Assembly: GCA_010094025.1 (NCBI GenBank)
Contig: ML991841.1
Location: 62,001-126,000 of the forward strand
Origin: Viridothelium virens
Lineage: Eukaryota; Ascomycota; Dothideomycetes; Trypetheliales; Trypetheliaceae
Length of the DNA stretch: 64,000 nt
Direction of reading: 5' to 3'
Part shown: positions 10,965 through 22,697 of the stretch, in pieces
How the letters are laid out: each line of letters starts with the position of its first letter
How positions within the stretch are numbered: position 1 is the first letter of the stretch
Notes under the pieces: generated by a model
What the model saw: only the letters and a program-made list of their open reading frames with translations
Databases searched by the model: none
What the model was told of the DNA's origin: nothing
Made by a program: the position numbers and the translations under genes

Positions 10965-12102
10965 CTTAGGATGAGTTGAGGAAAGAGGCTTTTTGCGGTC
11001 GAAAGAGGATGATACGGCACAAGCAGAGCTATGAAGGTGGTGAATCGACGTAGTGATCCAGCAACAACGGAAGTGCTGAGGCGATGAAGACGTTATGGCA
11101 TGAAGTTTTGTGGTAGAAATGAAGCTTTTCACGACGGCAAATCCATGGAGACGACGTTCAGATCTAGTCCAGGACGAGGAACTGAAAGATATGCGGGAGA
11201 CAGAGCGCTGTAGCAATGCGCACCAGACATACGTGCTGGCTAGGGAAGATGCATGACGCTTAATGGCAAGGTGTAGCGAATGCATGCGATTATCCACTTG
11301 CCGTCGAGTTCAGAGGTTTGCATTTTCTCGTGGGGTCGACCTTGGTGAGCGAGATGCGAGGAAAAATCACTGAACCAATCAGAGCAGCGAGTGGATCCTA
11401 CTAGCGCAGATCTATCGTATGGATCCGACGAGGCTCTTCCCATGGTTCATCTGCAAGCACCCCAGTCAGAAGTACCAAGGTAGATAGTCTTCAATCTTGG
11501 CTCATAACTCGGAGTGACAGACATCTCCCGTGAGCAACTGTAAGCACAACACTTAATGCAGTGTTTTCGGTAGCCTCTTTCAGAAAAAGATGTACATTAC
11601 GCTCACAAATAGGGACGGGTTCCTTCGATGCCCGAAGTATAGCTTCTCTGGCAAGAAATCCCGATGAGAATAGCAAACATGCATTGCAGCAAAGCTTACT
11701 GTCAGACGAGCACTTCAGATGGAGCAATCAATTCCAAATGGATGTCTGTGAGCAGTCTCTTGCGTGATGATAGTCGATATTTTGTACACAAATTAATAAA
11801 TACATGTACTGATGCTACCCCATATTCGCGCAGACACGGCATTATGGATTCAGTACTCTGGCGAAAACTTCGAGGATACCTTATGTAGGAATCTGATGTC
11901 CTCAAATCCTCTTGTGCGGCTGTCCGGTACGATATAACTGGGGAGATGGAGAATAGCTTGATTTTATGACGGCGGAGGTACCGACGAGATTTAGAGGCGG
12001 AGACAGCTGGCAAAATCTGGCAAGCGAGCACAACCCACCCACCCACTTTCACCTCCTCGTCGTGCGTCAACGACATCAACCGCCAACTCATCCATCTTCA
12101 TC
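10965..12102. other. Divergent intergenic region dus1 / rps25
   Basis: About 1.1 kb shared promoter region between divergent genes. Short frames (for example 11240-11443 and 11702-12091, minus) have no motifs. Just before the eS25 ATG is a C-rich run (cccacccacccactttcacctcctcg), a context often seen at ribosomal-protein promoters; its use as a regulatory site is inference. Confidence 0.45.
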
Positions 12103-12657
12103 ATGGCTCCTGCTGCAACTGGAGGCAAAAAGCAGAAGAAGAAGTGGTCCAAGTATGAATTTCTCATCCCTCAAACCGTGAAGTACCACTAATTAACTTC
12201 TCTCACTCTAGGGGAAAAGGTACGTTCCAGATCTCCCTCTCTTTCCGCGCAGGACCCTGGATGCAACTCGGAACATCTCCTCGCATCTCTCCTAAATGGA
12301 TTGAATATTTTGAAATGGAAAGGGCAGTCGGCTGATACAAAATTCGCGAATCTCAGTCAAGGATAAAGCCCAGCACGCAGTAGTCCTCGACAAGACCACC
12401 TCGGACAAACTTCAAAAGGATGTACAATCGTATCGTCTCGTCACTGTTGCTATCCTCGTCGATCGTCTCAAAATCAATGGATCCCTTGCTAGAAAGGCGC
12501 TGAAGGATTTGGAAGAGGAAGGCGTGATCAAGAAAGTGGTAGGGCATAGCAAGTGCCCCATTTACAGTAAGCCCAAATTTCTGCCAGGTATACCAATCAG
12601 AAGTAAGAAGCGATGAGCTGACAACTTCGCAGCTCGGGCGGTAGGTGGCACAGACTA
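12103..12657 (+). CDS. rps25: 40S ribosomal protein eS25 (RPS25)
   Basis: Four exons: 12103-12152, 12212-12219 (only 8 bases), 12357-12566 and 12632-12657, all in phase. The protein, about 97 residues, reads MAPAATGGKKQKKKWSKGK, then VKDKAQHAVVLDKTTSDKL, a winged-helix core with VAILVDRLKINGSLARKAL, and ends HSKCPIYTRAVGGTD. This is a full-length eS25, part of the small-subunit head near the E site and needed for some IRES-driven translation. The 8-base exon supplies the codon junction for GK; without it the frame breaks, so it must be spliced in. Introns are about 59, 137 and 65 bases. The longest intron is in the second position. Confidence 0.93.
12212..12219 (+). other. 8-nt microexon of rps25
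   Basis: The bases gggaaaag are bounded by an acceptor (tctcactctag) and a donor (gtacgt). They join exon 1 in phase 2 and exon 3 in phase 1 to give Lys-Gly-Lys-Val exactly as expected for eS25. Annotation programs commonly miss exons this small. Confidence 0.85.
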
Positions 12658-12911
12658 GGGAGATGTGGGGATAGGTAATAGGTCGTGGCTTGCAAGGATG
12701 GAAATGCATAGGATGGGAATGGTTTTCTTCTCTTGCTTCAATCTGGATGTCTATAACGGAATTCATGAATACCTATCGCCTTTTCCAGGTTTCATAGCCA
12801 CAATATCTTCTGTTATCTTGAGAAATGTCCATGTAACAAACCCTCAAACTCCGGGCCACTTTTCCTGTGCTTTACCGCCTAGCTTGAACAATATATACAT
12901 CTCGCCATCAC

Positions 12912-13897
12912 CTATTTTGTCTCCCTCTTCGGCCTCGCCTTCTCCGCCCTTTCACATAACTCCCTCTTCGGCAGGCGCTCCAACCAGCCTGCTTCCCTCT
13001 TCACCTCCCCAACATAGAAATATTTCTTTTTCCCCTTCTCTCCCCGAAACATACTCGCCCATCCTTCAATCACACCCTTAACCTTCTTCTTCGCCTCCTC
13101 CGTCTCTTTCTTGGTTCTTGTCCCCTTCTTCCTCTTCCCACCCTTCACAGGACCTTCCTTCCCGCCCTTCCTCCGAACCTCTCCATCCACCCCTTCTACT
13201 TCCGCCTCGCCCTCATGTAGCGCCTTGACATCTGCCTTATCGCCCGCGACCTCTTCAGTCGGGTCAACCGGTATGTACATCTCCTCGACACCCCTGAGGT
13301 CGGGCGTCAAGTCCGTATCGAAGCAGCCCGTGATGAATGCGCGCGCGGCATCACGGCCAGCGAAGAAATGATAGGAGCCGCCAGGGCCATAGAAGCTGCG
13401 GCCGGCACTGACGTCATAAATGGAGCCGTTGAGAGCTAGGTAGATAGGTTTATTGGGGTCGGTGCCGTCGTAGGCGATGAGTTCGTCGTCGGTGAGGCGG
13501 AGGGGGCCGGACTGCGTAGGACCGTCAGCAGTAGTACGAAGTGAGGGAGAGCATGGAGTAGGAAGAAAGATAAGCAACGGATGAAACGTACAAAGAATGT
13601 ATTGATTGCACCTGGACGTGTCCACCATGGTCGATAGCCCCAGAGGACACTGTCGCCCGTGACGAAGTAGCTTAGGACGCTGTTGAGAAGCATCACGCCT
13701 CCCAGAACCCTCAAGATGTCCAGAACGCCGATTCTGCCAATCTTTGTATGGTCCGATGCATCCTCCGCTCTGTGTGTTTGGCCATTGGCTTTACTGCCCG
13801 CCTTGCCATTTTGCGGTTCTTCCTCTCGTGGCCCCATTGCTTTGCCGATTTCTTCGATCTCACGTTCGTATTCGTTCAGGAATCCAGTCTGTCTCAT
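12912..13897 (-). CDS. Membrane-anchored cytochrome b5-like (MAPR-type) haem-binding protein
   Basis: Two exons, 13897-13592 and 13511-12912, joined in phase 0 over an 80-base intron (gtacgt...cgcag), giving 301 residues. After a charged N-terminus a single membrane segment spans about residues 57-79 (GVLDILRVLGGVMLLNSVLSYFV). Residues about 104-170 are the cytochrome b5-like/steroid-binding domain of the progesterone-receptor membrane component family: LTDDELIAYDGTDPNKPIYL, NGSIYDVS, GRSFYGPGGSYHFFAGRDA and ARAF. Yeast Dap1, of this family, binds haem and supports cytochrome P450 sterol enzymes at the ER. A long Lys/Glu-rich, coiled tail follows (KGGKRKKGTRTKKETEEAKKK interrupted by acidic runs). 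It converges on rps25, with only about 250 bases between. Whether it acts in sterol synthesis here is inference. Confidence 0.85.
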
Positions 13898-14373
13898 ACA
13901 GATTATCGAGTCCTACTCAAGAAACCCATGAGATTATTTGCCTTTGGCTGGCGTTGAACCACAGCGCGATCTCGTCCTTGACCAGCAGCAGCCGTCTTAA
14001 CATAGATTGGGCGGAAATGCTGGCGGAACAAGCTTCAAGTTCGCGGCCCCAACTGGCGCAAGGAGAATGCTGTACGGCGATTCAAGAAGCCGTTCGGGGA
14101 ACCAATAAATGCATTTGGTGTTTAGGTGAGCGCAGTCAAATACGGGTTGCAAGTGGCAGAATACGCTGCCAGATTAGAGCTAGTACGATCCTCATTCGTC
14201 ATCCTCGACCAACAACTATTCGATAGCTACGCGAGTCACGTATCATGTATCTAATGATCCTTCGTATCTGAACTCGAACGGCACGAATCAAGGCTGCTGA
14301 TAGCTCCTGCCCATGCAATACAAGATATACACGAATAACAAAAAAGCACCAAATTGAGCCTCCGCTGAGTTTT
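13898..14373. other. Intergenic region between cytochrome b5-like and gtr2
   Basis: About 480 bases holding the promoter of the cytochrome b5-like gene and the 3' flank of gtr2 (both minus strand). No gene seen. Confidence 0.5.
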
Positions 14374-15729
14374 TTATCGCTGAAACACCTTTTGGAGAGC
14401 CTCCTGGAATATTGAGACATTGTAATCAACTAAGGCTTTCTTCTCAGTTGGACTGTCCTCGCTCATAATGCAGATCAGAGCAAGGTACCTTAAAAGGTTT
14501 CAAATCAGCCACCGATCTTTTAGCAATGAAAGCTTGTACTCACTTATTGATCTCCCGCAGATAAAGGTAATTACTCCCCTTCTTTTCCATGGTGATCAAG
14601 CTCTCCGCGTCATCGTTACCGCTGTCCCCTGAGACGTCTTGTGCAGAACTATCTCCTGTCTTTTGAGCATCAGGGTTAGATCTGTCCCATCCATATATCT
14701 CACTGATGTCTACTATGACATCAATGTAATCAGAGCATATCTCATAGCTGCCGATGTCAGTCGGACTAGTGTCCGTAGCAATGTAGATTTTGCTTAGAAC
14801 ATCGAATAGGTACGCTTTTTCGATCCGACACGTACTGCACAGCGAGTTGAGCAGCGACTCCAGGGTTGGTAGTTGTGGAATCAGTTTTTGTATCACTTTA
14901 CTGAAGGCTTCGAAGATGGAATGATCGTAGATACTGGTCTGGTAAAAGCTCACGGGCGCATTCTCATACCCATTGTCCGAGAGTTCATCTTGGACTCGCT
15001 GGATAATGTCGCGAAAGGTGTCGCTCTTGTAATCTTCGCTCAGTCCGTCAACCTTATGGACAAAGACTTCCACGTTAATACTTGGATAATGCTGTTGCAG
15101 GTTCAGGATTGTGGTGTTAAGTCGGTTGATAGCATCGAGATATTCGTCTTGTGCGTCAATGACCCAGACCAGAGCACCGATTTCTCCGAAGATATTATCA
15201 ACGTCGAAAGCCGGGTCAAAATAGTCCAAATGACCGGGGAAGTCCCAAACTTGAAAGTCCATAAAGGAACTGAAGGATGGAAATGAGTCAGCATGCAAGA
15301 ACCATATAGGTGATATAGTTCGGGCCCGTTTGCTCTGCTCTCGGCATCTTGAACAACGTCTATGCTGGGGGCACTTACTGCATTTGATCCTTCGTTATTC
15401 GAGTTGTCGTCTCCAGGTATAATGTCTCGCTTGGTGGCATCTTGTGGAAAACGACACTGGATATTGAAGACTTGCCACTCCTGTAAACCTGATCAATATA
15501 TAGTAACGTATCTTCGGTGGCACGAACGTGCACATTACCTTCTCTGCCCCATCAGTAGTAACCTAGGTTTACCATCGCCTTGCTTGCTATTTGGTAACCG
15601 CCCTGTATGCCACTTAGGTTGTATAGGATTCGCCGGTGTGTCAGCGTCCTGCAGATCAGAGATATATCGTGTAAGCATCAAGTGTGCAGCAGAAGGAACA
15701 TCAGGTGGGTCAGGCCTTTCGCCCTCCAT
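14374..15729 (-). CDS. gtr2: Rag-family small GTPase Gtr2 (RagC/D type)
   Basis: Four exons on the minus strand, 15729-15539, 15480-15379, 15269-14544 and 14488-14374, total 377 residues. The P-loop [13 protein letters not shown] (G61-S68) is split by the first intron; then [26 protein letters not shown], switch II as [31 protein letters not shown], and [11 protein letters not shown] at the guanine-specificity position. FPG and HKVD are hallmarks of the RagC/D-Gtr2 branch as opposed to RagA/Gtr1. A C-terminal roadblock-like region follows ([13 protein letters not shown] ... EINKYLALICI). With Gtr1 it forms the heterodimer on the vacuole that signals amino-acid sufficiency to TORC1. The N-terminal 50 residues before the G domain are a fungal-type extension. 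Confidence 0.9.
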
Positions 15730-17655
15730 CGCGTCTTGGTTGATTCTGAAACTGCAATTAAGAGGTAAGAAGATGTCACTTATGCATTTGCATTGCGTGT
15801 CAAAGTAGTAAGATTTGAGTGGAGAAAGTCAAATTTGAGGCTCCAAGATTCAAGCAAGCTAGAAAGACAAGCTTTCATCAATGCAGCATAGTGACATGAG
15901 CGAGTGCTGGAAAGAAGAGGGCGGTCTTGGGGGCGACAATAGAATTCGCGAGTGACTTTGCAGAACACGCGCTCTCCATCTTTAAATCACCACTTCGCCA
16001 CCCGTAAAGACTCCACTATTTCACGTGTCTCAATAACACTCGGAAAGTGCAGTGAGTTGATAGGATATGATAGCAGCCAGCGCACACACGGAAGATGGAT
16101 AACAAACACTGAGGCAGGGGAATAGCGCAGAGCTTGGAGCAAGAGTAAGAAGATGGCGGGGATACTGACCGGAATTGATGACAAGTGATTCCCAGAGTTC
16201 TACAAACGAAGCAGTTCTAGTAATAACTCATACACAAGAGAAAGTAAGGTAGACTATGTCTCTTTCCAGAATCATACCGCAAGATGCTAGTACGAGGCGA
16301 TTCTTTTCGGATTGAGGCATTGCAAGCTACTCTCGACCAGCAATTGTCAAAATATCCCAAATTTAAAGCTGACAGATCGCGTCCAACGCAGTAATTCAAT
16401 TTCGCGTATCGAGCCCAAGGACGGCAGGGCTGAGAGTGCGACAGAGGCGAGCTCAAAAATACCCAATCGGCTGATATGCTAAACTCCGCGGACGGGCAAG
16501 CAAGACGTTCCGCAAGCGGGAGAAATGCAGGCTCGTCCAGATAACGGAGAGGTAGCACCAATTGTGGTGGAGCAGCAGGGTGAAGATACAAAGAAAAGAA
16601 ACCAAGGCTTACCTGGTCCATCGTTTTAAATGGGCCGTTCGGGCTGGAATGAGGCCCATTAACCCCTTGCTAGGGCCCGCAAATAGCCTTTTGGATCTGA
16701 TAGTTGGCGGCAGTATTGATTATCCTGACGTAGAAGCTTGGTTTGGGGACACTGCGTGTGCCAGAGAGCCGTAGAGAGGTGCCTTGCTGGAGTCTGTCGC
16801 AAGTAGCTTAAGGATGCCGTAGCTCCGCCTTGGGCACAGAGGCGCGTGGGTGCAAGGGTGTTCCAGGGAGATGCGGACGGCCCGACCTCAAGCTCGGATA
16901 GTGTTTGGGTGGAGGATAGAAGGTGATTGACGGTGCCCAAGGATCGTGTGATGGCTTAAGGAAGTGGTCTGTGAGTGGCAAGGTGTTGAGGTTGAAGGCA
17001 GCGTATCGGATCGTTTCAGAATACAAACGTTTGCTAGTGTAGCCTGAGAACGGTCAAACTCCACCACAAAATCTCAAGGCGAGCTAGAAGGATGACAGCC
17101 AGCGGTGAAGTAAACATTGCAAGTTCTCTCTCGACGGCTCCACCGCTATCTGTGCTTTAGAGTCATTGACCGCCAGAAGACAATCTGCCGAGCCATCACG
17201 GACCATGGGCCTTGCTCTCGGCCTCCTAGAGATTCGCGAATGCTGGATGTACTTGCAGATCAAGTGCACGATGTCGGCAATCTTTGTGTCGCCGTCGCGT
17301 ACAGGTCGATGATACCAAGAAGAGATTTGTAGTCTGCGGGTACCGACTGTTGAACCTTACCAAGTTGCCTGCGTTGCCAATCTCGTACGAGGTGACCTCC
17401 GACAAGCCACATTTACAAGGTTTGCGGACGCTCTAATCTGTACCTGCAGCCCTACAAGGGAAATCATACGATACCGTAAGCTAGCAGACGGACCGAAAAT
17501 ACACCAAACATCTTCAATCGGCAAAAGTATCCTTGATTTCCCACACACCGGCACACGACGAAGTGGTATCACAAAAGCCAATTAGAATCCGCGCCAACAT
17601 GATCCATCCAATGCCAAATAAAGAACGCGATGGTACGAAATGATGAGAAGCAGGC
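15730..17655. other. Long gene-poor interval upstream of gtr2
   Basis: About 1.9 kb. Frames such as 16217-16621 (-), 16659-16940 (-) and 17357-17581 (-) lack motifs, splice partners and natural composition. Nothing supportable is seen beyond the presumed gtr2 promoter next to 15730. Confidence 0.45.
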
Positions 17656-19701
17656 TCAAGCTATGGCAACCTCCGAGCCGAGAGCGCTTGCAGTCGCTAC
17701 TCCAAGTCCTCCCAAAGTCCACAGCCCCCATGCCAATGCCCCTGCCTCAGCTTCGGTCTCTCCATGCTCTCCCTCATGCTCCAAATTTGCCAGCTCTGCC
17801 GCCGTAAAGCGATCTGGGACATAGTCCTCGTCCTCGGCATCATCCTCCTCATGTGCCTGAGCGTCTGTCTTTCCCACTCTGCGTCTCCCCGTTGAAGCCG
17901 AAGCCGCTTCACCTACCTTCTGGGCTGCTTTTGATGCTGCCTTGGTAACATTTGAGGAACTGTCTTCAGTCCTCTTCGGTCGTCCTCGAGCCTTTTTGGT
18001 AGGCGAAACTTGACCATTGTCACCGTCCTCTTTCTTAGCCAGCCGATCGAATGACACGTGCTTCAAGCTAAGGTCTTTTGCCGGGCCATTGGCGCCAGCC
18101 TGGTGCCACGGCCAGATTCCGCATTCGATCATGCCATCAACATCCACTCCGCGGACGATGCACCATACGCCCAAACTTACAGCGCTGAGCAAGACATCCC
18201 AGCCTATTGCGTTGACGGCGGGATGATCACCCAAGGCACCTAGCACGCGAGTGACTGCTGTTTCAGCTCTTTGGAGGCGGCTTGGATCGGGTTGAGAGGT
18301 ATGGAGGCGTAACGGCCAAGAGAAGATGCTGCGATGATGGTGCTGGAGGCCAGGAGTATTGTCGAGGATCGCAGTGCCAGTGAACCATGCATGAGTAGCG
18401 AGAGCAAAGACCGAAATCGTAGTAAACACAGTCGCGTAAGATCGGTGCGCGAGATGAACGTTTTTGTGAGATGTTTCGAGTCTTCTTGGGAGAATCTGGT
18501 CCCGCCGTTAGCTTTCTCGAAAATGATCCTGACTGTTTATTGGTCGAGGCTTACATCAGGAAGAGTGCCCAAGATTGTAGGAATAGCAACCAAGCCTCCA
18601 AAGAGCGGTCCAACGAACAACTCAGTGCCATGCCGAAGAGGTAGATCTGCGACGCAAAAGAATCCTAAAAGCGCGCACGTGATGTATAGCGACTGGTTCG
18701 GCGTGCGTAACGCTGTTCCTCAGGTTAGCTGGTACTTTAAGAGAGTTTAGGTCGTCTCATATTTATCCCTCTGTTGACAAATTTCGCTGCAGCTTAAAGT
18801 CGCTTGCATGAATTAAGGGTGCTCGAAACTCAAGACCAAAAGTTTGTGAGAGCAACAGAAGATAGACATGGCGTACAACTCGCTCGCACGAGCATTCTAT
18901 GGATAGTCGGTCTGGACAATTGGGAAACACGCGCGACATGAAAGGGGGAGATTTACTCATGAGGATTGATGATATTGTCTCGCAAAAGATCAATTACAGA
19001 AAATCTTGGTACCTACCATCCTTAGATGTAACTGGGATAGATTTGAGAAGCATCGTGATATAAAATAGGTTCTGGGCGACACTGAGTGATACGAACTGCG
19101 CCACTAAGAGAAATGCCAGCTTCGTTAGTGTTGGGAGTTGTCGTCGATGGCCTATATGGGGTTGTTAGTGTTTCCGTCTCATTCAGATTTCTGCCAGGCG
19201 TCTCCTACCTTCGATACCAACGAAAGTGCTCCAAGCAATGAGACCTGCAAAATACTGTTGTCCCCACCAGAATCTTCTACTTCCTTCGGCAATGAGTTTA
19301 TAGAACTGCAGAGGGACACTCTGGCTTGCGAACCAGTGGCCTAACTGAGGGATATCTTCCAAATTTGCAGGCACGTAAGAGCGCCCTGGTAAACTGTTGG
19401 GTATTTCCTGTCTGCTGCCATGATGATTGACCCAAAATTCATACGACAACATATATCGCATGACAGTATAGTAAAGAACCAAGGTGAAGCTCGTCACTGC
19501 TAGTGCTGCAAACAAAATGACTTGTCTGCGGCGCTGACTTTCATGTCGGCGCGTGTTTGACAGCGGCGACAAACTTGTCGAGGATCGCCAGATATCCGAG
19601 CAGATGAAAGCGAGCAGCGAGAGAGAGCTGATACTTGCTACAGAGAAATACGCGATTGGGATCAGATTGTTGTTTTCTCCGTCAAATGGAACAGGCGCCA
19701 T
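17656..19701 (-). CDS. Multi-pass fungal membrane protein with an AT-hook-like charged tail
   Basis: Four exons, 19701-19209, 19151-19017, 18712-18555 and 18495-17656, give 541 residues; the frame closes exactly. About seven hydrophobic segments are visible, including IPIAYFSVASISSLSLLAFI, VILFAALAVTSFTLVLYY, FWWGQQYFAGLIAWSTFVG, LTKLAFLLVAQFVSLSVAQ, SLYITCALLGFFCV, LFVGPLFGGLVAIPTIL and TTISVFALATHAWFTGTAIL. A soluble, acidic/basic segment then carries TKKARGRPKRTED (RGRPKR at about 432-437, an AT-hook-like core) and a very acidic stretch, before a last hydrophobic end. It resembles ascomycete hypothetical membrane proteins but I know no function. The second intron (19016-18713) is about 300 bases, far longer than its neighbours, so an exon could be missing there. 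The AT-hook resemblance may be chance in a basic tail. Confidence 0.7.
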
Positions 19702-22280
19702 GAAGCAAATATCGGACGAAAATCCTATGGAACCTTCTTATTTTTTTGAAATGCCAAAAGATTCATTCGAGATATAGATAATGCCCGGGTTGTGATAAGA
19801 TGCTGCGCGTCCAGATGGGTTTGTTGTTTTCCAGTTACGCGATCTGCCAAGAATGCGCATGCTCAACCTCTCTGACATCATCTCTCCTAGGTCCCCTCAG
19901 CCTTGGCGACAAATCAGGGGTCCTTTCCATTCCAGTCTTTGTCACTGAAATCGACACTCAGCTACCACACCCACCTCAGTCTCAGGTACTTGAACCGTTC
20001 GAACGGACCGGAGCGCAATTTTCGGAAACCATACAGGTATTCTAATATTGGAAACCTGTTGGAAATCGTCTAGTGCGACTGCAATACGTGTGTTAGACTA
20101 GAACTAGGGATGCTCGAGACTTCCAGCTATGATTTATGGGAGGCACACGTCTTGGTTAGAAGACAATATTTCTTTTGGCAATGCATCTCAGTCACGGTCT
20201 AATCTTCAATCCTCTTAATCGGTCAGATCCCCGCTATATGCTGGCTCATATTTGTGGCTCTTTTCCTTTCTGTCACTGTCATCAGCATCTTGGTGCCTCC
20301 TTATGATGAACCTACGCCACAGCATCAGAATCTGCAGCGTCAGCACCAGATTTCCCACCAGAGATCATCGATTGCTAACTCGATGCCATCGGGGTATGAC
20401 CGACAGTAGTAAGCTTTCGAGATCAGAAAGTACCAGCAGTGACTCTCTGATGCATTTGATCGGGCATTGGATTAGCTAGGCTCTAGCGAGCCTATTACCG
20501 AGATCGAATTTATGGAAGATAGCTGGTGAAATCCATCCCCGCCAATCACCCAGGCTATCCTTAAGTATGCCTTGGATGTAAAGCATATCGCGACCCAGAT
20601 GCTGAATTTCACCGGAGTTTCACCATCACTGCCTCCGGAATCTGAGACAGTGGGCAGTTACGTTGGCAAGTCTAAGATGAATATTAATGACAACAACGGT
20701 AGGTCAGATCGTGGCTTTAATGCTATCAATGATTTGATGGCCTGCTGTTTTGATGTCAACTCTATTTCCGCAGTGTTCCGCATCAAGAAATCCATTGTTA
20801 AGAACCTTGGTCTTAATGGCAACACCTCCAGGGCTTACTATAAGAGCGCTTCCACGATAGTCATCCCTCAGTCTACAGATCTGATGTCACCGCTGTCCTC
20901 AACGTCTACTTCCAGCATCTTAGCAATGTCATAGAAATCCAGGTCCAACCCGCATTGCCTCGCTCATTCTCTCTCAGAACAGCAGATGTCAGCGCTCCGA
21001 GGAAGATAAGAGGCAGCATTGAGGCCGACGGGACAATATTGGAGAAACTTGAAGCAGGCCCTAATTGCGAAGGGCCGCCTCGGGAGGGCTCTTGTCGACC
21101 GGAAGCCATTTCCCTGAGACAGGAAGCGGAGGAAGTAGTATCAATCTGCATTTTATGGCTACTCAAATTGCCTTCTCACTGCATCCAAAATTCCATTTTT
21201 GACATGCCTGCCAAGAATCGTTCCTACGTAGACCTATATAGAACGATGAGACTGCCGCTGCTTCCCCCTGAGGTCTATTCTTGCCTATGGCAGCATTGAG
21301 CACTGCGACTTAAACAAGCTTCATGAAGTGAGAATAAATTGTTTCCTTTTGGACCTTTTTACACGTTTGACCGCTCATAACTCATCACAGATTCATGATA
21401 CTCTGGGCAAACATTCGAATTACACTTGGTGCCTAAACCATAAGAAGCTTGTCTTGGTCGCTGACAAACTCTAGAAGGCAACTGCATCGGAAAGGATTAC
21501 GTACTTGGGAGGACACGTGAACGGTCTGGATCGTCATCGCCCGTCGAGCAAGCCACTCGTGCCTACTTGACTGACTGCATAATGCTAGACTCTGCTTAAC
21601 ACATACCTTAGGTACTTACTTAGCTCAAATCCGGATTTCCGGTGACCGGGAGTCACATTAGAGCATTGCATATTGCATGGGCAATGGTGTGAGACGATTT
21701 TGGATTAAAGTTCTACATTGACTCCGATGGTAGTGCGCCTCGGTATGCTGCGAGGATTTAACATTAGAACTCTGTACTGAGTACTCTATACTCAATCTAG
21801 AACAGTCTCGGCCGAACAATCTTGAGTTTTGTGAAGCATGCAGCATGTTGTCTCATTTCAACCCATTTTTAATACTGTAACATGGGGAGTCCACCATGAG
21901 AAACTTAAACCCCTCTTGTCTAAGCGCATTTGGTCATCTGGTTGAACCAAGAATTGTCGACGTAATGTCGCCGTGCCGCACCTAGCGGAGGTATTCAGCT
22001 GGACTTTGTACCAGGTTCCGTTCGTATTCCAACAATGCACCAACGCCATGGTTGATCCCAAAATCATCTTGGAAATTTGGTGGAGTTCGGGTGACGCTTG
22101 CAAAATTCTCATCCATCATTTCAATTATCATCCCGGAAAACATAGCATAGCCGAATGTCGTGATGAAGCGATCGTGAAACGTCGTATATGGATATCATTG
22201 TAGAGTAGACAGAAATCGAAAATAGGAAATCGAAAGGCGAAAGGCGAAAGTCGATATTCATGACTTTCGTACAGGAATTG
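19702..22280. other. Long interval with exon-like but unassigned stretches
   Basis: About 2.6 kb. Two plus-strand stretches read like protein. Bases 20227-20409 follow an acceptor (cggtcag) and encode a hydrophobic segment (CWLIFVALFLSVTVISILV) with a Gln/His-rich tail to a TAG. Bases 20554-20934 encode about 125 residues of balanced composition (TQMLNFTGVSPSLPPES, CCFDVNSISAVFRIKKSIV). No start, partner exon or family could be fixed, so neither is called as a gene. The rest, to 22280, shows short A/G-rich repeats around 22211-22255 (aaatcgaaa and ggcgaaa units). Confidence 0.35.
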
Positions 22281-22523
22281 TCAGGCAAGAAGGGTAAGGG
22301 TCCGCTTGATTGAGGGCTTCGATTTCTTCTTTGGCTTCACGGCAACGGGCTCGGCCCACTGTATGCTCGGCCGTCGCTGCGTATTTTCCCCGCGTTCAGA
22401 GGATTCGGATGAGGTCGAGCTGGAGCGTGGAGTATGTGGTGTATCCATATCAGAAGGCGAAGATGTGGGTGAGACGACGACTTTTGGTATGGAGATGGCT
22501 TTTGAGTTCGCCATTTTTGTCAT
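22281..22523 (-). CDS. Small Ser/Thr/Pro-rich hypothetical protein
   Basis: An 80-codon ATG frame on the minus strand. It begins MTKMANSKAISIPKVVVSP and continues with Ser/Pro/Thr clusters (SPTSSPSDMDTPHTPRSSS), an RRPSIQW patch and a Lys-rich end (KPKKKSKPSIKRTLTLLA). Composition resembles short, disordered fungal proteins with phosphosite-like SP/TP motifs. There is no domain, signal peptide or membrane segment. The frame is preceded on the coding strand by a pyrimidine-rich leader. It could equally be a non-coding frame; an opposite-strand ORF of similar length exists but is less natural. Confidence 0.35.
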   Translation of the reverse strand: MTKMANSKAISIPKVVVSPTSSPSDMDTPHTPRSSSTSSESSERGENTQRRPSIQWAEPVAVKPKKKSKPSIKRTLTLLA

Positions 22524-22697
22524 GACTGTAGGAACTGGAGAGGCAAAAGAAGCAGACAGATGAATATTAAGCTTGCGAGAAAAGTCGTATGACTGGGATA
22601 TAGGTCTTATGATTCAGAGAAGTTCAGATGCTCGCGTGATGTAGGAATGAGTGAGATCAGGCGGCGGTTCCGTAGATCAATAATATATAGAGTTCAC

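Noticed and set aside
12665-13371. Plus-strand ORFs (138 and 86 codons) opposite the cytochrome b5-like gene
   Set aside because: Ser/Pro-rich complements of a Lys/Glu-rich coding region.
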